Below, piece by piece: positions 7,373-13,483 of a DNA stretch of 13,483 nt (position 1 is its first letter; each line of letters starts with the position of its first letter). The stretch is from a bacterium (GTDB lineage: Bacteria; SZUA-79; Acidulodesulfobacterales; Acidulodesulfobacteraceae): the NCBI GenBank assembly GCA_021784835.1, contig JAJYHI010000053.1, positions 1 through 13,483 of the forward strand, written 5' to 3'. Under the pieces are notes generated by a model. The model searched no databases and was not told the DNA's origin. It saw only the letters and a list, made by a program, of their open reading frames with translations. The position numbers and the translations under genes were made by a program.

Positions 7373-10300
7373 TCAAACTTCTTTTTCCGATACCAAGTAA
7401 ACCGATAAAATAACCTCTCTTTTGCCGGATAATAAAGGATTATTTTCCGCATAATGAGGGTTTAAAAGCTTTTCGGGTATATTTTTTTGAATTACGGCAA
7501 GGACTTTAAAGGGATTTTGTATTTCGTTGCCGAGACTGTTTAAAGCTTTTAATGCTTCCTTTATAGTCTGCTTAGGCAATCCGCCCTCGTTTAATTGCGT
7601 GATAACTTTTCTTATGTAAGATTCCTGGTCGTCAGTAAACTTCATAGAATCTTTCAGTGTTAATTTTAAAATTTTTATAATATTCGAAGCACTGTCCTTT
7701 CCTCTTCCGGTTTGCGGTTCTACGTTTTCTTCATTAGTGGCGAGTATAAAAGCGTTTTTATTCTTATCTAACAGTTCATATATATTTTTACGAATATTTT
7801 GTTTTTTTTCATTTATACCGCTTTCAATAAGACTTGCGGCAGACATAAAATCGAGTTCCGCAGATTCATTAAAATCGTCAGCCATATAAAACTTTTGAAG
7901 CTTCCCCGCCCTAAAATACGTTATAAGATTATTCGCAAATTTCTCGTTTGCTTTTGCAGTCCTCGCCTTTTTAGGCAGTCTCTTAATCTTTTCAAAAAGT
8001 TTGGGTTCATTATCGCGTATTTCCTTTATTTTTTTTAAGTATTTAAGTTCGCTATCATTTGAATCTTCTTCGCCGGTTATCGTTTGTTTTGAAATTAATT
8101 TATTAAATAGTTCGTGTGAGCCTACCGGTTCTCCTTCCGTTAAAAGAGCCGCATCTCCGCCTAAAAGCGTTAAAAAGGCGTTAATTTTTGCTTCAGCGGC
8201 TTCTTTAAGTTTAATCTGGTCATTTGACTGCTTGGTAGGAAAAAAATTATATGTATATATTTTATCGAACTTTGTGTCTATACGGTTGATACGCCCGACT
8301 CTTTGCATCATGCGGGTCGGGTTCCATGGTATATCGTAGTTTATAACCACATTGGAACGGTGAAGATTCACTCCTTCAGACAGTATCTCTGTTGCAACGA
8401 GTATGCGGTAATCATCTTTAGGGTCAAGCGCCTTTGCGTCAAAGTTTTCGATAACCTTGTTCCTAACCGAATATTCCGAAGCGCCTGTAAAACAAATAAC
8501 GGTTTCAGACGATTTTTCTGTTAATTTCTCGGCAAGATATTCCGCAGTTTCTTTAGATTCGGTAAAAATAACAAGTTTATTTTTTTTAAGAATTTTATCT
8601 GATTTAAGCATTTCCAAAAATAGATCTAATTTTGGGTCTCTTTCTATTTTCTGCCAGATATTTTTAATTTCTTTTAAAATTTTTAAATCATTTTCAAGAT
8701 AATTAAGGAAATCGTCTTTAAAATCGGAGCTTTTATATTTTTCGGCTTTATCTTCATCTATCAACTTCTGAATAGCACTATAATCTCCATTTTCAATAAG
8801 TTCAAATATTTTATTGGTATATTTTTTACTTACATATACATTTCCGTTTTTATATTCTTTTATAAACATTTCATATGAACGGATGAATCTGTCGATAGAA
8901 TTTTTAAATGCAAAAAAACTGCTCTCCAACCTTTTAACCAGAAGAATTTTCATAAACTTTCCCATATTCCTCTGAGATTCTATTTCAAGCTGCCCTATTT
9001 TTCCTATATAATATAACAAAGGCGTATAGCGGGCATAGTGAAAATCTTTCGATATGAGTTCTATTGTTCTGCTAAATATTTTATCCTCTTCTTCGTTTAA
9101 CTGGTAAAACAAAGGTTCCGGCTTTTCTACATCGGGAAACTTTATATTCTGTTCTCTTAAATCCTCATTGAAATATTTTTCTATTTCGGTTCTTGTTCTT
9201 CTTACCATTAAGTATTTAAGAACCTTTTCCCTAATTTCTTTGGTATTTTCTTTTATAGTTTTAATGTATAACTCGTAGTCCTTCTGCCTGTCTAATTTTT
9301 TTAATTTCTTATCCAATCCGTTGAAGAAAGATTCTATATCCGTCATATTGGGAATTGTGCTTTTCTTAGATTTTTGAAACAGCTTTATCTGGCTTAATAT
9401 GTCTTTGGGAGAGTTGTTATATGGGGTTGCGGTTACAAGAATAACCTTTTTTCCACGGCAAATCTGCGCGAGTTTTTCATAAGTAACCGTGCTTTCGGTT
9501 CTAAACCTGTGGGACTCGTCTATAATTACATTGCTGTATTTATCGGTACCCGAATTTATAAGGTCGTCAAGCTTGCCGATAGATTTAAAATCGGCGTGTA
9601 TCCTGAAATCCGAAAACGCAGTCTTCCACGAGCCGGGATTAGCTTCGTCAATAAGCACGGGCGGGGCTATAACCAGCGTTCTGCCTTCAAGCTGGCCTGA
9701 CAGTAATGTTGCTATATAAGTCTTGCCGAGACCTACCACGTCGGAAATAAATACGCCGCCGTATTCCAGAAGTATCTTCTTTGCATTTAATACGGCCTGC
9801 TCCTGATATTCTAATCTCTTAAAATTTTCGGGAAAATAATTTACGAAAACATCTTCCGTCTGATTTAATTCATCTTTAAAATATTCGTATAAAAATTTCA
9901 AATATAATTCATACGGAGTGATGTTTTGATTAAGCCAAGTTTTATTCTCAATTGTTTCAATATATTTTTCGCTTATATCGACGGAATCCGACCAAAGGGC
10001 ATCAAATTTATTTTTTGCAAATTCATGATCGGCTGAGTTTTTTAATTCGACATTAAACTCAAGGTTGTAAATAAGTCCTGCTTCCGTAAAATTACTGGAG
10101 CCTGTAATAACCCTGCCTTTATCTTTATTACCTTCTTCAAATGTCATTATATAAAGTTTTGCATGAATATTTTGAGAAGGATAAGCTCTTATTTCTAATT
10201 TTTCACTTCTAATCCATTCAATAAATTTTAGTACTCCTTCCTCCACCGAATAATTATCGTCGGAATCCTCCATCTCTTTTTCGACAAGTCCGCTAACGGC

Positions 10301-10573
10301 GTCTTTAGTTTCAGCATGAGAAAATTGGAGGGTTTGTTCTTTTTCTCGTCTGGCGGCGTTTAACAAGTCGTAACTTTGCTTATTAGTAGAAATACCTATA
10401 AGAATTCTTATTTTTTCAGTTTTTTCCAATGCTTTATAAATTGAAAAAAATCCGCTTGTATAAAAATAACCGACAAGGCAGTCGAAAAATCGAGCTTCTT
10501 TTATTAAAGTTTTAAACCTATCCCTAAGATTATTATCTTCTTCGTTTGTGATAAACGTAAGGTCGGAAGCCAC
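7373..10573 (-). CDS. SNF2-like helicase/translocase with N-terminal phospholipase-D (HKD) nuclease domain
   Basis: A 1066-residue protein. Residues 1-190 form a PLD-superfamily domain with one HKD-type site, IHAKLYIM (H137, K139) plus GSSNFTEAGL (158-167). This matches the known class of HKD nucleases fused to Snf2-like helicases; single-HKD enzymes usually work as dimers. The superfamily-2 motor follows: Walker A VGLGKTYIA (280-288), Walker B DESH (352-355), motif III TATP (381-384), motif V ATEILSEGVNL (727-737) and motif VI QRVGRINRI (757-765). A long insertion (about 400-650) parts the two RecA lobes, and the C-terminal 250 residues are unassigned. It starts at GTG with AAGGAG five bases upstream, a strong site, and is the first gene of the helicase-methylase unit. 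Role inferred: ATP-driven DNA translocation and cleavage in a restriction system with the downstream methylase. Confidence 0.92.
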   Translation of the reverse strand: MASDLTFITNEEDNNLRDRFKTLIKEARFFDCLVGYFYTSGFFSIYKALEKTEKIRILIGISTNKQSYDLLNAARREKEQTLQFSHAETKDAVSGLVEKEMEDSDDNYSVEEGVLKFIEWIRSEKLEIRAYPSQNIHAKLYIMTFEEGNKDKGRVITGSSNFTEAGLIYNLEFNVELKNSADHEFAKNKFDALWSDSVDISEKYIETIENKTWLNQNITPYELYLKFLYEYFKDELNQTEDVFVNYFPENFKRLEYQEQAVLNAKKILLEYGGVFISDVVGLGKTYIATLLSGQLEGRTLVIAPPVLIDEANPGSWKTAFSDFRIHADFKSIGKLDDLINSGTDKYSNVIIDESHRFRTESTVTYEKLAQICRGKKVILVTATPYNNSPKDILSQIKLFQKSKKSTIPNMTDIESFFNGLDKKLKKLDRQKDYELYIKTIKENTKEIREKVLKYLMVRRTRTEIEKYFNEDLREQNIKFPDVEKPEPLFYQLNEEEDKIFSRTIELISKDFHYARYTPLLYYIGKIGQLEIESQRNMGKFMKILLVKRLESSFFAFKNSIDRFIRSYEMFIKEYKNGNVYVSKKYTNKIFELIENGDYSAIQKLIDEDKAEKYKSSDFKDDFLNYLENDLKILKEIKNIWQKIERDPKLDLFLEMLKSDKILKKNKLVIFTESKETAEYLAEKLTEKSSETVICFTGASEYSVRNKVIENFDAKALDPKDDYRILVATEILSEGVNLHRSNVVINYDIPWNPTRMMQRVGRINRIDTKFDKIYTYNFFPTKQSNDQIKLKEAAEAKINAFLTLLGGDAALLTEGEPVGSHELFNKLISKQTITGEEDSNDSELKYLKKIKEIRDNEPKLFEKIKRLPKKARTAKANEKFANNLITYFRAGKLQKFYMADDFNESAELDFMSAASLIESGINEKKQNIRKNIYELLDKNKNAFILATNEENVEPQTGRGKDSASNIIKILKLTLKDSMKFTDDQESYIRKVITQLNEGGLPKQTIKEALKALNSLGNEIQNPFKVLAVIQKNIPEKLLNPHYAENNPLLSGKREVILSVYLVSEKEV

Positions 10574-10578
10574 TTTAA

Positions 10579-10584
10579 CTCCTT
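10579..10584 (-). promoter_or_regulatory. Strong ribosome binding site deciding the GTG start of the helicase
   Basis: AAGGAG on the minus strand lies five bases before the GTG at 10573-10571. No other start within the first codons has such a site, so GTG is taken as the true initiation codon. Confidence 0.8.
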
Positions 10585-10625
10585 TTAATAATTATTTATA
10601 ACCGCAAGTTTTAAACAATAACGAT

Positions 10626-10654
10626 ATTATACAAATAAATAAAAAAAATAACTA
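10626..10654 (-). promoter_or_regulatory. Putative sigma-70 promoter of the helicase-methylase unit
   Basis: On the minus strand a perfect TATAAT (10631-10626) is preceded by a 17-base spacer and TAGTTA (10654-10649), three of six matches to the -35 consensus. The T-rich spacer and good -10 make this the best promoter candidate in the window. It would give a leader of about 45 bases before the GTG at 10573. No repressor gene or clear operator is visible beside it. Confidence 0.5.
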
Positions 10655-11164
10655 ATTTATAGTCACAGCCCCAATTTTATCCTGTTGAGCAGGGGTAAGA
10701 AAGAATTAAGCGGCTTAGTAGTATAGATACGCTTTTATTTTATCGCCGATAATAATTAACCATGTCGTATTATAATCTTATTTTACATACTATATTATTT
10801 AACAATAAATTTTATATCTTTATTAACAAAAATGCGAGGTTAATTAAAATTATCCTCATCTAAATATCAAATTTCAGCATTAATCCAAGTTTAAATTAGG
10901 TTTATATATTAAAAGTTATTAATTATATTTTTAACTCCGGTTTCTGTTCCATTTGACAAAACATGTGAAGAAGGTTTACAATAAACTTAATCCAAACACT
11001 GAAAGACACGGTCGTCTCGCCTGGATGCAAAAAGGCAAGATGAACCGGAGGCGAGTCCGATGGGGGTTTGCCTTGTTTAGCCACATTCCTTTCTAATGAT
11101 TTCCCCAATTAATGATATAAGATTCAGTTATTCTCTTACTTTCACCCACCACTGCGTATGGCGC
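10655..11164. other. Long stretch without a convincing gene; AT-rich with a GC-richer patch
   Basis: About 500 bases without a recognisable gene. The left two-thirds is very AT-rich with no tRNA-like fold or transposase motif. From about 10933 to 11105 the composition turns clearly more GC-rich. There the minus strand (10923-11108, 61 codons) and one plus-strand frame (10936-11097, 53 codons before TAA) are both open, but neither translation resembles a family I know and neither has a good ribosome site. The patch looks like debris of an older insertion. It directly abuts the broken DUF4160 end, so a deletion or insertion junction lies near 11160. Confidence 0.5.
11016..11055. repeat. Inverted repeat with 7-bp arms in the GC-richer patch
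   Basis: CTCGCCT at 11016-11022 is the exact complement of AGGCGAG at 11049-11055, with 26 bases between. Flanking bases also allow partial pairing (GGCAA near 11034 with TTGCC near 11068). It could be a hairpin of an RNA or the remains of a mobile-element end. There is no T-tract, so it is not a typical terminator. Confidence 0.4.
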
Positions 11165-11221
11165 GGTTGGAAAATGGCGGTTGAAAATAAAAACCTTTTT
11201 CCGGTAGAACCCTTAAAATAA
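11165..11221 (+). pseudogene. C-terminal remnant of a DUF4160-family gene
   Basis: The frame ending at TAA 11219-11221 reads GWKMAVENKNLFPVEPLK. This closely fits the usual C-terminus of DUF4160 proteins, which end in NWxxAxxGKxLxKIEPL. It stops 19 bases before a DUF2442 start, and DUF4160 followed by DUF2442 is a standard two-gene arrangement. Upstream of about 11165 the same frame no longer resembles the family, and no N-terminal part (expected near MPTVxRxxGYRFxF) appears further left on this strand. So the first 60-70 codons were lost by deletion or replaced by foreign sequence. The pair has been discussed as toxin-antitoxin-like, but its function is not established. Confidence 0.65.
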
Positions 11222-11240
11222 CAAAAACAAGGGATTAATT

Positions 11241-11512
11241 ATGTATTACGATATTAAGGAAGCTAAACATATGGGTAGATATAAATTGGAGATAACATTC
11301 GCAGACGGAAAACGGGGCATTGTGGATTTGGAAGATTATATAAAAAAAGCGGCGTATTTAAGAGGTTTTCCGATTTGAATTATTTTTTAAAATTTTATAT
11401 AGATGAGGAACTCTTTGTTTTATCTTGGACTGACGGATTGGACATTGCACCGGAATCAGTTTATGATAAGATATCGCGGAGCATGCAGGGTCTTACATAT
11501 AAACGTGTATAA
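11241..11512 (+). pseudogene. DUF2442-family gene with a one-base slip in an A7 run
   Basis: From the ATG at 11241, preceded by AAGGG seven to eight bases upstream, the frame reads MYYDIKEAKHMGRYKLEITF and then ADGKRGIVDLEDYIKK. It stops at TGA 11376-11378 after 45 codons. One base back, the next frame continues as SGGVFKRFSDLNYFLKFYID and ends with LSWTDGLDIAPESVYDKISR before TAA 11510-11512. Joined, these make a 90-residue protein matching DUF2442 throughout, including the hallmark W-x-x-G-x-D-x-A-P-E. The join falls exactly at seven A residues (11342-11348), in the phase of an A-AAA-AAA slippery site, so a -1 ribosomal slip or an extra A in the transcript would restore the protein. It could equally be a simple mutation or a sequencing error. 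It is one of the two coding remnants on the plus strand. Confidence 0.75.
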
Positions 11513-11607
11513 ACGAGCTTAGGATGCGTCGGCAACTACTTTTCTTTCGTTTTATCAAAAAATCTTGAGAATTTGATTTTTGCCTTTCAATACCCAACTG
11601 GTTTTTG

Positions 11608-11654
11608 CTTCTTTTTGACATCAAAAAGAAGTGGGGTTCGGGGCAAAGCCCCGA
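11608..11654. repeat. Double-hairpin element at the end of the integrase operon
   Basis: Two perfect inverted repeats lie side by side. The first has arms CTTCTTTTTGA (11608-11618) and TCAAAAAGAAG (11621-11631) with a 2-base loop. The second has arms TCGGGGC (11638-11644) and GCCCCGA (11648-11654) with an AAA loop. On the minus strand the GC hairpin comes first, and the stop codon of the basic 134-residue protein lies inside the AT hairpin. There is no clear run of T after either stem, so this may be a dispersed repeat unit that also slows transcription, rather than a classical terminator. Confidence 0.6.
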
Positions 11655-12025
11655 TATATTGCCCTTAAAATTCTTTTTCTTTTCCTTTTTGCTTTTCTCT
11701 TTAATCTTCGTTTTTCTCTTTTGAACAAGTCGTTTTGCATATATTCAAATTCTTCCCATTCGTTAATTTTCCTTAGTTTAAATTCTATCTTTTCCCGGCA
11801 TATCTTTGAGATTTCTTTGATGTTTTCCGGCTGCGGCATTATATCGACTTCAACAAGCGAAATATGCCCCGGATTGCGTTTTAAAACTTTAGCGTGGAAA
11901 AATTTGTCAATAAGCAATTCTTTAATCTGATTTTCTATAAATTTTTTTGTAGCTTCGGTTTTTGGAATCTCTCTGCTGCTAACTCTCACACAGAACGGGT
12001 CAATATTATTCGATAAATTTTTCAA
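11621..12025 (-). CDS. Hypothetical basic protein, third gene of the integrase operon
   Basis: A 134-residue protein that I do not recognise. It starts at TTG with GGGGTGA just upstream; that ribosome site overlaps the integrase stop codon only 5 bases away, so translation is probably coupled to the integrase. Residues 1-80 are mixed (FCVRVSSREIP near the start, then HISLVEVDIMPQP). Residues about 80-125 become strongly charged and helical, ending in a dense Arg/Lys tract (KREKRRLKRKAKRKRKRILRA) that could bind DNA or RNA. The last nine residues, GFAPNPTSF, are encoded by the double-hairpin element, so the original C-terminus may have been replaced when that repeat arrived. An accessory role in recombination is suggested only by position. 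No signal peptide or membrane segment is seen. Confidence 0.65.
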   Translation of the reverse strand: MKNLSNNIDPFCVRVSSREIPKTEATKKFIENQIKELLIDKFFHAKVLKRNPGHISLVEVDIMPQPENIKEISKICREKIEFKLRKINEWEEFEYMQNDLFKREKRRLKRKAKRKRKRILRAIYRGFAPNPTSF

Positions 12026-12030
12026 TTAAT

Positions 12031-13026
12031 TCACCCCAGATACCTATTTGTTATCTCAATTCTTTCGTGTCCTAGGTCTCGCGATATATACTGCCTGATT
12101 TCTTTATCTATTTTTTGAAATTCAGACTTGGACAGCCCGGTCTTTTCCAATATGCCGCCGAGCCACTCGGCTTTACCCCCTCCCGTCCTTGCCCTGCACT
12201 CGATTTGATATCCTTTGTACAGCCACGCTTCCTTATAAGCCTCATGCGATGTCCAGTGCCTTTCTCCGTGATAGTGAAAATATAGGTTGGTTTCTGCGCG
12301 GAAAGATTTTAATATGTTGTTAGCAAAGTTTCGTCCCTGCTTTATAGTGCCTATATTGAGATTTTTTAGATGATTTTCTTTCAAAAATGCTTTTGCTTCC
12401 AAAAGAGTGTTTTTTTGTTCTGAATTTAATTTAATTTCTCTTTCGCGGCTGTTTTTAGAACCGTCGCCTTTAGCTGATACTTTTAAAATATTTCCGGACA
12501 AGTCTTTATTTAATAATTTAATTTGAAGACTTTCTCTTAATCTTAAATTAACAGATTGGATATTAACGGCATGCTTTAGCGACGCATAACATAAATCATT
12601 TGTTTGCGCGTATTTTTGGTCAAGCCAAGTTTTAAATGCGGCGGCGGATTCTCTCGTATTTTCTTTATTGATTCCGTCTTTTTCGGATATATTCCGGCTT
12701 AGTCCGAAGCCAGACGCTTTAATGACGTGTAAATCGTCTCTATCTATATACTTCACGATATTATTAATGCTTGAGATATAAGAATTGGCGTTAGATAAAG
12801 ATATATTTCCCGATGAAACGTTATTTTTTAATCCTGTAATCATATTGTTAATATGAGACTGCTCTAAATCTTTTAAAGTTTTAATTCCGCTTTGAGATTT
12901 AATTTCTCTTAAAGTAGCGGAAAGTTTTTCGGCAGTGGAAGATCCCCGTTTAATAAATTCCGATATTTCTTTTGCCAGAAACGATATTTTAGATTCGTTT
13001 TTGATACTTAACGCCTTGCCGCTCAT
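12031..13026 (-). CDS. Tyrosine recombinase / integrase (Integrase_1-like)
   Basis: A 331-residue site-specific recombinase. Residues 1-115 form the helical core-binding part (LKDLEQSHINNMITGLKN and SNANSYISSINNIVKYI are typical). The catalytic domain carries the full set of residues: R164 in LRLRESLQIK, K186 in the beta-hairpin VSAKGDGSK, HGER (H253, R256), H320 in SRDLGHERIEITNRYLG, and nucleophile Y329 close to the C-terminus. Organisation and motifs fit the Phage_integr_N plus Integrase_1 families seen on islands and prophages of Proteobacteria. It cuts and joins att sites through a 3'-phosphotyrosine link. It begins with ATG inside the stop of the previous gene (ATGA overlap), with AAGGAG eight bases upstream. 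As the only recombinase in the window, it is the likely driver of island mobility. No tRNA or obvious att core is visible next to it. Confidence 0.88.
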   Translation of the reverse strand: MSGKALSIKNESKISFLAKEISEFIKRGSSTAEKLSATLREIKSQSGIKTLKDLEQSHINNMITGLKNNVSSGNISLSNANSYISSINNIVKYIDRDDLHVIKASGFGLSRNISEKDGINKENTRESAAAFKTWLDQKYAQTNDLCYASLKHAVNIQSVNLRLRESLQIKLLNKDLSGNILKVSAKGDGSKNSREREIKLNSEQKNTLLEAKAFLKENHLKNLNIGTIKQGRNFANNILKSFRAETNLYFHYHGERHWTSHEAYKEAWLYKGYQIECRARTGGGKAEWLGGILEKTGLSKSEFQKIDKEIRQYISRDLGHERIEITNRYLG

Positions 13027-13328
13027 TTTAATAACTCCTTTATTTTTATGGTTATTTTAAAGAACCTTTTATAAAGCTCTCTTATAATGAGAAAATATTT
13101 CCGGCGGGATTCATCGGATTTGTTCAACATTTCGGTGCTACTGAAAAAATCCGTTATCAGTTCTTTCTTCCGAAGTCCATCAGTATGATAAACGTTTTTG
13201 GATTCGCAATACGCAAAGAATTTAATGGCAACCATATCCCTGAATCTTTCCTGCTGGCGGGTATTCTGGTGCTTCTGCGCCAAAAATAGCCGGCGGTGCT
13301 GTTTATAAAAATCCAATAATTTTCCCAT
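13023..13328 (-). CDS. Small helical protein, first gene of the integrase operon (stand-alone core-binding-like domain?)
   Basis: A 101-residue basic protein if started at the ATG at 13328, which has AGAGG five to six bases upstream. An in-frame GTG at 13370 would add 14 residues but has no good ribosome site. Its pattern of helices (RFRDMVAIKFFAYCESKNVY, then KKELITDFFSSTEML, then SRRKYFLIIRELYKRFF) resembles the SAM-like core-binding half of tyrosine recombinases. In such domains a first helix pair is followed by a turn and a helix ending in '..R..LRxFYK'. No catalytic residues follow, since the protein ends and overlaps the integrase by 4 bases. It could be an accessory DNA-binding subunit, a recombination directionality factor, or the remnant of a second recombinase. 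The family assignment is inference from pattern only. Confidence 0.6.
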   Translation of the reverse strand: MGKLLDFYKQHRRLFLAQKHQNTRQQERFRDMVAIKFFAYCESKNVYHTDGLRKKELITDFFSSTEMLNKSDESRRKYFLIIRELYKRFFKITIKIKELLK

Positions 13329-13369
13329 AGTTACCTCTAATACTTGTCTTCTTTTTCGTTCCGAATACA

Positions 13370-13415
13370 CCGTTGCCGGTTTTAAATACTAAACCTGTTT
13401 ATGCTTGCGCAACGG
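13370..13415. repeat. Spaced inverted repeat upstream of the integrase operon
   Basis: CCGTTGC (13370-13376) is complementary to GCAACGG (13409-13415) across 32 bases, and an 8-bp perfect palindrome TTGCGCAA (13405-13412) overlaps the right arm. The region lies 40-90 bases before the first integrase-operon start, where a promoter or a regulator site would be expected, but no convincing -35/-10 pair stands out. The remaining bases to the window end hold no gene or tRNA that I can see. Confidence 0.3.
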
Positions 13416-13483
13416 AAGGCAAATCCAAACTTCGGAACTATATATATTGTGTTCGTGTTCGTTACTACCGCTCTTCGCGCAAA

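Noticed and set aside
8001..8702. Overlapping plus-strand frames within the helicase
   Set aside because: They are antisense to a gene with clear helicase motifs, have no conserved motif of their own, and lack ribosome sites.
3995..10573. BREX or DISARM locus
   Set aside because: The methylase and helicase recall PglX and DrmD, but no pglZ alkaline-phosphatase-like, brxC ATPase, drmA or drmB (DUF1998) gene lies in the window, and the PLD domain is fused to the motor rather than separate.
10923..11108. Minus-strand 61-codon reading frame
   Set aside because: No ribosome site, no family resemblance, and the opposite strand is open over the same bases; treated as part of the GC-richer patch.
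11557..11582. Weak hairpin after DUF2442 as a rho-independent terminator
   Set aside because: The stem is seven A/T-rich pairs with a ten-base loop and is followed by GCC rather than a T run.
1..13483. CRISPR array, tRNA or rRNA gene
   Set aside because: No regularly spaced repeats, cloverleaf-like segment or rRNA-like stretch was seen on either strand by eye.

Overview
The window is an AT-rich bacterial segment. Nearly every intact gene lies on the minus strand, so transcription runs from the right edge to the left. I read it as a genomic island of defence or DNA-modification type. A tyrosine recombinase of the Integrase_1 type (a family known mainly from Proteobacteria) suggests a Gram-negative, probably proteobacterial, host. 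The sequence does not allow a firmer assignment.

Right end (about 11.6-13.5 kb): a three-gene recombinase operon. It holds a 101-residue helical protein, a 331-residue integrase with all catalytic residues, and a very basic 134-residue protein of unknown function. The genes are joined by a 4-base overlap and a 5-base gap. A double-hairpin element closes the operon, and the last stop codon sits inside it. Middle (about 10.66-11.6 kb): a decayed stretch. On the plus strand lie the last codons of a DUF4160 gene and a DUF2442 gene broken by a one-base slip in a run of seven A. This is the usual DUF4160-DUF2442 pair, with most of its first gene lost.

Core (about 4-10.65 kb): two large genes 15 bases apart behind a recognisable promoter. 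One is an SNF2-like helicase with an N-terminal phospholipase-D (HKD) nuclease domain. The other is an Eco57I/TaqI-type adenine DNA methyltransferase with its own target-recognition region. Together they look like a restriction system in which methylation and recognition sit on one chain, and ATP-driven translocation and probably cleavage on the other. Markers of BREX (pglZ, brxC) and DISARM (drmA, drmB) are not seen.

Left part (about 0.75-3.95 kb, the most AT-rich): a radical-SAM enzyme with a B12-type N-terminal domain, followed 11 bases later by an Fe-S uracil-DNA-glycosylase-like protein with an altered catalytic motif. After these comes a separately promoted Schlafen/AlbA_2-domain protein. 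The radical-SAM/glycosylase-like pair next to a methylase-helicase module is the best candidate for an undescribed system, possibly one that makes, reads or removes a modified base. Left edge (1-0.69 kb): a more GC-rich PhzF-family gene, frameshifted near its start and cut by the window edge. It probably belongs to the host flank.
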